From Dastarcus helophoroides (lineage: Eukaryota > Arthropoda > Insecta > Coleoptera > Bothrideridae), in NCBI GenBank assembly GCA_028583605.1, contig CM053329.1, forward strand, positions 38,414,661 through 38,478,660: a stretch of 64,000 bases of DNA. Reading direction: 5' to 3'. Below the pieces are notes generated by a model. That model searched no databases, was not told the DNA's origin, and saw only the letters and a list, made by a program, of their open reading frames with translations. Of this stretch, positions 23,618 through 33,214 are shown one piece after another (the first letter of the stretch is position 1; every line of letters starts with the position of its first letter). The position numbers and the translations under genes were made by a program.

Positions 23618-24290
23618 CCCCGGGGACGCTTCAATTTAATTGTGGGTATTTTACTGTATACTGGTTAGTCAAACCACTTCAGGTTAGATTAGATTTGAGT
23701 ATTTTGTGGGAACTTCAGGTTAGGTTACATTTGAGTATTGTGTGGGAACTGTTTTCCCTTCATTTGTCGTCCCCTATTGACTTAAGGGATTATTTATGTT
23801 CGAGCATTCGTATCTTAAATGGACGACCTGTTTCCCCGATGTACATCGCGTCCAGTAAGATGGCGCTTTAATTTAACGAGATTGTTGGTCATTTTACTAT
23901 AGACTGGCTAGTCAAACGATTCTAATTTTCAGGTTCAGGTCAGGTTAGAAACGAGTATTTTGTGGAACTCATTTTACCTTAATTTGTTACTCCTTACTGA
24001 CTTTAGAGTTTATATTCGGATATTCGTGTCTTGAATGGACGACCTGTTTCCCTCCCTTTTAAGAAAACCGATAGGTCGTGACGCTCCAATTCAACGATAT
24101 TATGAGTTATTTTACTGTATTTTACTGTATATTAGCTAGTTAAACGATTCTTCTCTTTAGATACAGGTCAGGTTAGATACGAGTATTTTATGGGGATCAT
24201 TTTTGCTCTATTTGTCGCCTCCTATTCACCGGGGTCTGTTTATGTTCGAATATTCGTGTCTCGAATGGACAAACTGTTTCCCCGATGTAC
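23618..24290. repeat. Three tandem copies of a roughly 235-bp repeat
   Basis: Each copy has TTTACTGTATACTGGTTAG (23651, 23895, 24124), then TCAGGTTAGATT-like sequence, GAGTATTTTGTGG, TTTGTCGTCCCCTATT, TGTTCGAATATTCGTGTC and TGGACGACCTGTTTCCC. Spacings are about 244 and 229 bp. Copies one and three end with CCGATGTACATCGC. Two ORFs (118 and 62 codons) fall inside and are not conserved in frame between copies. Confidence 0.8.
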
Positions 24291-24504
24291 ATCGCCCCTT
24301 TTTTTATGGCAATCGAAGGATTCAGGAATCCTAGAGGCAAGATGGAGCTATTATCTTGTAGCGAAATGTAAATTATAGAATTTAATACGTAAGAATGTAC
24401 ATCGCCCTTTTTTATGGCAATCGAAGGATCCAGGAATCCTAGAGGCAAGGTGGAGCTACTATATTGTAGCGAAATGTAAATTATAGAATTTAATACGTAA
24501 GAAT
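24287..24504. repeat. 110-bp tandem duplication spanning the LTR junction
   Basis: The unit GTACATCGCCC...ACGTAAGAAT occurs at 24287-24396 and 24397-24504. The last 40 bp of each unit is the 5' end of the LTR (TGTAGCGAAATGTAAATTA). The duplication therefore includes both insertion-site flank and LTR sequence, and occurred after the LTR inserted. Confidence 0.85.
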
Positions 24505-24825
24505 TTTTTTTAGAAAGATCTGATAAGGGGAAAGCGGCCGCGATGACGAAGCAAACGGCAGATAAGCGTTCCAGAAATTTCGGCAAACGATAAGCCTTAT
24601 CTGCGAAATTTTTCTAGAACCTGGGAGCCAAAACTATATAAGGCGGTCGCCTTTCCCTCGAATTAGTTGGTTAGAGTCAGTCAGTGTGATTAAGTGAGCT
24701 AGTATTTAAAAGTCAATAAGTGAGTTAGTTATTTAGTTGTAGTGTTCCCGAGTTTAGTTTGAGAATAAAGTGGGTATTATTCAGCAAGTATTTAATAATC
24801 ATTTCGAACCAATAAGCCCGTAACA
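24465..24825 (+). mobile_element. Solo LTR, plus strand, Ty3/gypsy-type
   Basis: The 361-bp element starts TGTAGCGAAATG and ends CCCGTAACA. It is flanked by ATAT on both sides (24461-24464, 24826-24829). Ends of the TGT...ACA kind and 4-bp ATAT duplications are typical of gypsy/17.6-like LTR elements. U3 holds GATAAG motifs (GCAGATAAGCG, ATAAGCCTTATCTG), then a TATA box (CTATATAAGG) at about 24635. The leader is rich in AGTTAGT words, and AATAAAG near 24764 is a likely poly(A) signal. No primer-binding site or internal region follows, so it is a solo LTR. Confidence 0.8.
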
Positions 24826-25453
24826 ATATTATTTATACATCTTAATCCAACTAGCACTTTTAGAAGTATTGGGATAAAAACTTCCTGAAGCTGAAGGAAA
24901 ACGCAGACACCTTCATAATGATATAAATTATAAAAAGTGACAAAACGGATACCAAGTTCGAGTCGAAATTTTAATTGAAGATAATGAACCTCATAAGCGT
25001 AATAAATTCCTCGACTACGCAATTCATATATTAATCGTTGGCATTTATCAAAAACCACGTTGCATAACGTGAAAGTTGGCTGATACAAAAGGCAACGCGA
25101 TCCGGTGTAAAATTCGGCGGTGTGGTCTCATTCGTTTCAAAAAAAAAAAAATCTCGTCCAGCTCTTTGCACTCCCACTTGTATAACGTGTCGCCGTTGTG
25201 CCAACATTGTGTCTGCCTTCAAGTGAAAAAGAATAGAAATATTAATTTGAACTCGTTAACTTTTGGCAGACTCATAAATTAACGTTGCTGGTCTCATTTG
25301 TGATTCATCTGTTTCAAACTGCAGCATCTCATTAACCGAGTTGCCTAATGCGTCCTTAGCGCTGCAACAAAGACATAAGGGCGGAGAAATTGCAATTTCT
25401 CAAGCCAAGACAAAGTACCTAAAAGCAAACATCCTCTCACTTTTTAAAGATTA
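24826..25453. other. Single-copy segment, no gene recognised
   Basis: Several ORFs of 60-98 codons occur on both strands without recognisable motifs or splice context. No repeat was seen until the TIR of the next element at 25454. Confidence 0.4.
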
Positions 25454-28400
25454 AGAGCGCTTTCACACGCCGCGATATTGGTACCATTGATTGCGCGCGA
25501 TAACCGCTAGCAATATCGTTTTATAGCAAAAGTGTATGTTATCGCGTATATGTACGAATTATAGGCAACACAAAACACATACACGATATTGCTACTCTCA
25601 CGTGGTGGCGATATTGCGTAAAAGTAATCATCGTATTTTATGAATTAAGAGCAATTTCGCACGACGCAATATTACTGACATTTATGCCGTGCAATAACTT
25701 TAATCTAAAGCGAAATTGCTGTTATTTATCGTGAGCGATAAATGGTAGCAATATCGCATCATGTGAAGACGCTCTAACTCATACGTTACTCTTCGGTTGT
25801 GCAAGCTGTAAATAATAGTCGTTTAGCAAGATAACTATGTTATCGCGTAGATGTACGAATTAGAAGCGACACAAAACACATACACGACATTGCTACTCTC
25901 AGTGGCGTTCTCACATGGGGGCGATATTGCGTAAAAGTAAGTACAATCATCACATCTTATGAATTAAGAGCAATTTCACCCGACGCAGTATTACTGATTT
26001 ATAGCGGACAATAAATTTGATCTAAAGCGAAATTGCTGTTATTTATCGTGAGCGATAAATGGTAGTAATATCGCATCATGTGAAGACTCTCTAACTCATA
26101 ACTTACTCTTCGGTTGGGCAAGCTGCAAATAATAGTCGTTTAGAAGGATAACTATGTTATCGCGTAGATGTACGAATTAGAGGCGACACAAAACACATAC
26201 ACGATATTGCTACTCTCAGTAGCGTTCTCACATGGTGGCGATATTGCGTAGAAGTAAACACAATCATGGCATTTTATGAATTAAGAGCAATTTCGCATGA
26301 CGCAATATTACTGACATTTATGGCGTGCAATAAATTTGATCTAAAGCGAAATTGCAGCTATTTATCGTGAGCGATAAATGGTAGCAATATCGCATCATGT
26401 GAAGATTCTCTAACTCATAAGTTACTCTTCGGTTGTGCAAACTGTAAATAGTAGTCGTTTAGCAGGATAACTATGTTATCGCGTAAAATACGACTTAGAG
26501 CCGACACAAAACACATACACGATATTGCTGCTCTCAGTGGCTTTCTCACATGGTGGCGATATTGCTTAAAAGTAAGTACAATCATCGCATTTTATAAATT
26601 AAGAGCAATTTCACACGACGCAATGTTACTGACATTTATAGCGGGCAATAAATTTGATCTAAAGCGAAATTGCTGCTATTTATCGTGAGGGATAAACGGC
26701 AGCAATATCGCATCATGTGAAGACGTTCTAACTCGTAAGTTACTCTTCGGTTGTGCAAGCTGTAAATAATAGTCGTTTAGCAGGATAACTATGTTATCGC
26801 GTAGATGTACGAATTAGAGGCGACACAAAACACATACACGATATTGCTACTCTCAGTAGCGTTCTCACGTGGTGGCGATATTGCGTAGAAGTAAGCACAA
26901 TCGTGGCATTTTATGAATTAAGAACAATTTCGCGCAATATTACGGACATTTACAGCGTGCAATAAATTTAATCTAAAGCGAAATTGCTGCTATTTATCGT
27001 GAGCCATAAATGGTAGCAATATCGCATCATGTGAAGACGCTCTAACTCATAAGTTACTCTTCGGTTGTGCCAGCTGTAAATAATAGTCGTTTAGAAGGAT
27101 AACTACGTTATCGCGTAGATGTACGAATTAAAGGCGGCACAAAACACATACACGATATTGCTACTCTCAGTAGCGTTCTCACGTGGTGGCGATATTGCGT
27201 AGAAGTAAGCACAATCGTGGCATTTTATGAATTAAGAACAATTTCGCACGGCGCAATATTACGGACATTTACAGCGTGCAATAAATTTGATCTAAAGCGA
27301 AATTGCTGCTATTTATCGTGAGCCATAAATGGTAGCAATATCGCATCATGTGAAAACGCTCTAACTCATAAGTTACTCTTCGGTTGTGCCAGCTGTAAAT
27401 AATAGTCGTTTAGAAGGATAACTACGTTATCGCGTAGATGTACGAATTAGACGCGACACAAAACACATACACGATATTGCTACTCTCAGTGGCGTTCTCA
27501 CATGGTGGCAATATTGCGTAGAAGTAAGCACAATCATGGCATTTTATGAATTAAGAGCAATTTCGCACGACGCAATATTACTGACATTTATGGCGTGCAA
27601 TAAATTTGATCTAAAGCGAAATTGCTGCTATTTATCGTGAGCGATAAATGGCAGCAATATCGCATCATGTGAAGATGCTCTAACTCATAAGTTACTCTTC
27701 GGTTGTGCCAGCTGTAAATAATAGTCGTTTAGAAGGATAACTATGTTATCGCGTAGATGTACGAATTAGAGGCGACACAAAACACATACACGATATTGCT
27801 ACTCTCAGTGGCGTTCTCACATGGTGGCTATATTGCGTAAAAGTAAGCACAATCATGGCATTTTATGAATTAAAAGCAATTTCACACGACGCAATATTAC
27901 TGACATTTATAGCGGGCAATAAATTTGATCTAAAGCGAAATTGCTGCTATTTATCGTGAGCGATAAATGGTAGCAATATCGCATCATGTGAAGACGCTCT
28001 AACTCATAAGTTACTCTTCGGTTGTGCCAGCTGTAAATAATAGTCGTTTAGAAGGATAACTATGTTATCGCGTAGATGTACGAATTAGAGGTGACACAAA
28101 ACACATGCACGATATTGCTACTCTCAGTGGCGTTCTCACATGGTGGCGATATTGCATATAAGTAAGCACAATCGTGGCATTTTATGAATTAAGAGCAACT
28201 TCGCACGACGCAATATTACTGACATTTATAGCGGGCAATAAATTTGATCTAAAGCGAAATTGCTGCTATTTATTGTGAGCGATAAATGGCAGCAATATCG
28301 CATCATATGAAGACGCTCTAACTTATAAGTTACTCTTCGGTTGTGCAAACTGTAAATCATAGTCATTTAGCGGGATAACTATTCTCAGATGATTTTCACA

Positions 28401-28606
28401 GCACGAGCCATTGGTACCGTTAATTGCGCGCAATAAATGGCAGCAATATCGCTTTCCACCAAAGTGTTTATGATATGGTTCTCGATCCCATTGTAAAACA
28501 GAAATTTTGTGAAAAGCGATATTGCAGTCATTTATCGCGCACGATAAATGATAGCAATATCGCCCACGATAAATGATAGCAATATCGCGCCATGAAAAAA
28601 GGCTCT
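25454..28606. repeat. MITE-derived satellite, about nine units of roughly 318 bp, bounded by MITE ends
   Basis: The block starts AGAGCGCTTTCACACG and ends with the inverse ...GCTCT. Reading inwards, both ends continue to CGCGATATTG. TA flanks each end (25452-25453, 28607-28608). Inside, the marker CTAACTCATAAGTTACTCTT recurs about every 317-320 bp from about 25783 to 28317. Each unit contains a complete small inverted-repeat element (TTAAGAGCAATTTCG ... GCATCATGTGAAG ... GCTCTAA). It includes the hairpin pair GCGAAATTGCTGC / GGTAGCAATATCGC around a TTTATCG-tgag-CGATAAA stem. The satellite thus arose by tandem expansion of a MITE and its flank. Confidence 0.85.
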
Positions 28607-28608
28607 TA

Positions 28609-29845
28609 GATTAGTACTTTTTTAGAGACTCAGTATTCTAAATCAGTTCGGTTGGCGAAATACATATCGCGTAATTATTAATAATAATAACCAACGCGGT
28701 ACCAAACTTGTTTTAGATAGATCTGATGTTCGCTATATAAATAAAAATTGACAAATCATAGAAGTCAATATATTCTGCATCTTGGATTTTGTTTTAAGTC
28801 GAGTTGCTAAAGAAGCGATCCACGCTTTGCTTTTTTTTGCAATTCTCGAGGCAATTCGATCGTGTAATGTAGCAACTAAATTACACAGTGATCAAATATT
28901 TATTTACGATAATGATGTAACTTGATACGTCTCGAATTCGCACAACTGAAATTTATGAATTGCCTTCAGTGATTTTTACACCTCACTTTGCATCTATTTA
29001 AATAATTATACGCTATTTGTCAAGAAAACACTAAATCTAACGTTCGCGACCTACTCGAACGACCGGCGGTTAATTATTTACCTATTCGGCATAATGAATT
29101 GTTCGCTGCTGGCGCCAAGTCTATGCAAATTATTACATTGAAGCGAATTTTAAATTCGTGCATCAAAAGCGAAACCAATAAACGGTGGGGTTTTATTGGT
29201 TGGAAGTCCGTTACGCGCTCGCGACGTTTTCAGCTGAAATTCTATAAGAGATAGACTATAAAAGAGACAGCTAATTAAAGACTGGAATGCCGGAATGATG
29301 GAGTTCGACGTGGTTGACCACAAACGCCTCTTCTAACCAGCGCTCCATATTGACTGCACCGTGCACCCGAAATGGGTAATAATTCATCCGCTGTCTGCGG
29401 CCCCGAAGGATTGCCAGTAGACGCGGAGTAGTTCAAGAGGATTCGAGGGTTGCATCTCACAAGCTCTTCCAGAGCTAGTGATTGTAGAACCGCAATTTGA
29501 AAAGTTACTTGACAATACGATTTTGTAAGGAAAGTACCTCTTGCAAAAATATTTTATTTCCGAAAACTGACACTTGATGACATAGAATCCAGATTTTATT
29601 TCTAAGACGATTACTGTCAGTTAAAGTACAGTTCACCCCCTGGTAACACCCTTAAAATAACAAGAGGCTGTAAGCAATTATTTTAGTTAGAATTTTTAAA
29701 AATTCGTGCTGCTCACAATCACTTCAAGGAAAAATCAAAACAGTTCTAAAAATTCTTGCTAGTTACCTAAAAACTCGATTTTTTTTAGCTGGAAACACAG
29801 TCGATTTAACTAGAATTTGTCATGAAAACGCCACTGCACACAATC
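28609..29845. other. Single-copy segment with GC-rich part and a CCAAT-type hairpin
   Basis: The stretch is not repetitive. Bases 29030-29240 are comparatively GC-rich and include an ATGCAAAT octamer and the inverted repeat AACCAATAAA (29173-29182) / TTTATTGGTT (29192-29201). A 61-codon minus ORF (29275-29460) is unrecognised. It is a candidate regulatory region only. Confidence 0.4.
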
Positions 29846-29849
29846 GTTT

Positions 29850-31770
29850 AAAAAAAATCAAAACCGAAATTCTGATCAACAGTATCATCAATATATTGGT
29901 TACTTTGTAAAAGTCAACATTTTCAGAAGAGGCAAAGTTTTTTAAAAAGAAATCGAAAGTTTGAGTCGAAATTTTTAAAAAAAGTCCAAATTTTGAGTAA
30001 GAATTTTGAAAGAAGTTCAAATATTCAAAAAACTTTCCATTTTCAATAGTCAATATTCAAAAAAAAATTTTTTACAAACAACCTACTTAAACTATATAAA
30101 AACCAAGGAACTTGCAGAGCTAATGAGAGCATCCCTTCGTCTTCTTACATTTTTGCCCCTCTCAGGAAAAGAAATCTGGAGTCGTCCTTGTTTAAGAAAA
30201 ATGCAGAAATTTTCAAAATAAGGAGGTAACATTTTAAGTAAAATTCGAAATTTAAAAAAATGGAACTTTAAAAAATAAAAACAAAAATTAATTCTTATAT
30301 AAAAAATCTGAATTTGAAAAGAATGAAATTGTGGAAAAAGTCGGAATTCTGAAATCTAAGAGGTAATTTTTGGAAAATAAGAGGTAAGTTATGAAAAATA
30401 AGAGGTAATTTTTAAAAAATAAGAGGTAATTTTGAAAAAAAAAGTGGAAATTTTAAAACTTCGAAGTTTTACAAAAAAATCTAGTTTTAAAGAAAGTGGA
30501 AATTCTGAAAATCTGGACATTTTCAAACACGACGAAGTCGAATTAAACAGGAAATCAAATCATCCTAATTCTTCATAATAAACAGTCCGAATATTTAAAA
30601 AAAAGTTTTGAAAAAGGTCGAACTTTTCAGTCACTAGAAAATTTTCAAAGAATGTCGAATTTTCAAAAAAAGTTGAATTAAAAAAATGGAATATTCAAGA
30701 AGAACGAAATTTTCATAAAAACTGCATGATGGAATTGTAAAACAATCTAAATTTTAGGAAAAATTTTCAATCAATTGAGATTTTCAAAAAAAAGTAAAAC
30801 AATTTCAAATGGATCGAAATTTTCAAAAGAAATCAAAAGTTTTAAAAAGAAAGAAATTTTATAAAACTTGAAAATTACGTGAAATAGTCGAAGTTTTCAA
30901 AAAAAAATCTAAATGTTTGGAAAAATCGAAATTTTCAAATATACATCAATTTTTAAAATAGTGTCAAATTCGATTTTTTAAACCGAAGTTCTCAAATCGA
31001 GTTCTTAAAAAAATCGAACTTTCTTAAAATGTTGATTTTAAAATTTTTGTTTTTTTCTAAAATTTTAACTTAAAGCTGGAAATGAAAACATTTTATCTGG
31101 AAATTCTGATTTCGTTTTTCAAAATTTTGACTTTAATGTTAGACTTTTTGCTGGAAATTTATTTTTGAAATTCAGTGTTCTTTTTGTTTGGATTGCTTTC
31201 TAAAAATTTCGTGTTTAAATCCTAAATTCGAAAACTAAGAATATTTTAATTGAAAATTTCGATTTGTTTCTTTAAATTTCCACATTTTCGGGAAGTTTTT
31301 AGTTTTAACTTGAAAATTATACTTTTTTTTTTTGAAATTTCGAAATTAAAATCGAAATTTTGAGTTTTTCTTAATTTTGCACCTACAAAGGGCAACCCTA
31401 TTTGTTTTAGGGCACCGCGAGTTGTTTTTCTCAAATTTTCGAGTTTGAATTTGAAATTTTTTACCCGGTTTTGGACACTAAAACAGAAAGTTAGACATTT
31501 TCAGACACGTCGAGACAAGACGAATTAAAGAGGATTTCGAATTATCAAAAATAGTTGAATTCTTCATAATAAACAGTTCGAGTATTTAAAAAATGTCAAA
31601 ATTTTGAAAAAGATCGAAATTTTGACGAGTTTTTAAGAAGAAACTTAAATTTTGATATTCAAACTTGAAATTTTTTTGCCAGTTTTGGCCGGTTCAGTAA
31701 TTTAAATTCCAAGCCTTTTTAAAAAATTAAATTTAATTAAATCAGACCCGTATTTAAAAAATGTTAGTGG
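29850..31770. repeat. Degenerate satellite block, A-rich then T-rich
   Basis: GTCGAAATTTTG-type repeats run A-rich to about 31000 and T-rich from about 31030 to 31460, then A-rich again. Bases 30357-30436 hold four tandem copies of an AATAAGAGGTAATTTTTGAA unit. The segment GACGAAGTCGAATTAAACAG near 30529 recurs as GAGACAAGACGAATTAAAGA near 31511, each followed by TTCTTCATAATAAACAGT. That gives a duplication of about 980 bp. Confidence 0.75.
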
Positions 31771-32094
31771 ATTATGGAACACAAACGAAATGTTGTCTCG
31801 AAATTTTAAAAATGGTATCTTGCAGGCCAATTGCCACAAAAAAGATTTCGTTTTTTAATAACTCTGCAAATAACTCCAGAAAATGACAATTTTTTTTTTC
31901 GAAAAATTAGTTTTCTAGATGTTATCTGGAAACCACAGAGAATCTGTTTAATTTCTCAATGTTATATTATTGGGTAACTGAGGTTTTTAACCTCGTTTGG
32001 GAACCTAACACTAATTTTTTTTCAAAATCCTAGAGGTGACCATTGTATTTGTAACATGTTTTTTTGGCATCTTTTTTGCTTTGACAAATTGTCA
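31771..32094. other. Single-copy AT-rich sequence left of the palindrome
   Basis: No gene or array. The short dyad TTGACAAATTGTCAA at 32081-32095 abuts the large palindrome. Confidence 0.4.
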
Positions 32095-32271
32095 AACGCC
32101 ATCTGCCCCGTAAATAATGAACTACAATTTACAAAGTGTAATCTTACCTAAATTAACCTAACCTTAATTCGTAACCTCTGAATTTCAGAGGTTACGAATT
32201 AAGGTTAGGTTAATTTGGGTAAGATTACACTTTATAAATTGTAGTTCGTTATTTACGGGGCAGATGGCGTT
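32095..32271. mobile_element. Near-perfect 177-bp palindrome (foldback MITE)
   Basis: Two 88-bp arms, 32095-32182 and 32184-32271, are reverse complements with only about three mismatches around a single central T. The arm reads AACGCCATCTGCCCCGTAAA at the outside, includes TTAACCTAACCTTAATTCG, and ends CCTCTGAA at the centre. It has no coding capacity. The near identity of the arms implies recent origin or arm-to-arm conversion. If transcribed with the host intron it would form a long perfect hairpin. No target duplication is certain. Confidence 0.85.
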
Positions 32272-32984
32272 GTACAGAATTCGAGATTTTGTGGACATGT
32301 GCCTAGCTGATGAGAAGAATTAGGTCGTCGGGTTCGGAAATTGGAATCTAGATAAGGCGTCCGTTGTGTTTGTTCTTCGTTTTTCTAATAGCTCGCAGGT
32401 GCCATTAATCAAGTGGAAATTATCATACAAATAAAATTTAAAGATAATAAAACCGACATCTCGCCTGCCTATAAATTCTAGCGCCAACTCCACCCGAGGG
32501 GTAATTTAATGTCAGCAACGGCGTCATTTGGTGTTATTACGCGTAATACACGACTCTCCGGCAACGATTCCCGATGATGTGTGGATAGCCGTCGACGGGT
32601 CCGACTGCAAAAGAATTTCCCGAGTCGTAACTTTTCGCATTACCTTAATCGATGTTATCTTTCATTAAGGGCAACAAGTTGTTCGGAATGTCAAGTGGGG
32701 AGTACGTGCGAATCTCAATCAGTCGCGGAGTGAGAAACGGCCCATTTCATCTCCGTTTTACATTACAGAACTGGGTGGTCCGCCATTATTTACTCGATAC
32801 GAAAATTAAATGAGTCAACTTAATATATCAATTTTCATATACGGCTGCCACATAACTATATGCATTACAAAGTATTAATTATAAATATATGGGTGGACGC
32901 TCTCTCCCATAACGTGGACCAGTTTTAATAGTTTATAGGACGGTTTATTTTCTCTCGTAATTCTAAGACCAATTTTCGTTTCAG
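32272..32984. other. Intronic single-copy sequence upstream of exon A
   Basis: The stretch is repeat-free and comparatively GC-rich at 32460-32780, immediately before exon A. No coding exon was recognised. It may hold conserved intronic or splicing elements, which is inference only. Confidence 0.4.
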
Positions 32985-33019
32985 ACGGTCTGCGAGAAGA
33001 AGCTGCCCCCGAACGAATG
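32985..33019 (+). CDS. Internal coding exon A of a PIR1/DUSP11-like RNA 5'-phosphatase
   Basis: This 35-bp exon has a consensus acceptor (ttttcgtttcag just upstream) and a consensus donor (gtaagt at 33020). Read from the first base it gives TVCEKKLPPNE plus the first two bases of a Trp codon. The missing base is supplied by exon B, so the intron is phase 2. The peptide matches the EKKL-P-E segment just after the FK-PL strand in PIR1/DUSP11 proteins, which remove gamma and beta phosphates from RNA 5' ends. A 35-bp exon alone would be weak evidence. The in-frame join to exon B (NEW-FTPSILMEKCP) makes it credible. The following intron is about 9.9 kb and mostly satellite. The expected upstream exon, coding the RW-Y-P-G...RFI-FK-PL block, was not found in the preceding 33 kb. 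Confidence 0.7.
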
Positions 33020-33214
33020 GTAAGTCCCCATGTGACGATGACGCAACTTATTGGCTCAATGGCCTAAGACTTTTTCTCTTATTTGAGTGGTAATGAAGCA
33101 AGAATGGTTATTTTACATTATACGATATAATAATTGCCATTTAACATATGTAGGGTAAACAAACAGATCGATTAACATTAGTTTCAAAGATCATATTATT
33201 CAATTTAGACGCAA

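Noticed and set aside
23680..24180. CAGGTTAGGTTA words as telomeric TTAGG repeats
   Set aside because: They are isolated, not tandem, and belong to the 235-bp repeat unit.
25454..28606. CRISPR array
   Set aside because: Units of 318 bp with no constant-repeat/variable-spacer pattern, in a eukaryotic locus; the structure is explained by MITE expansion.
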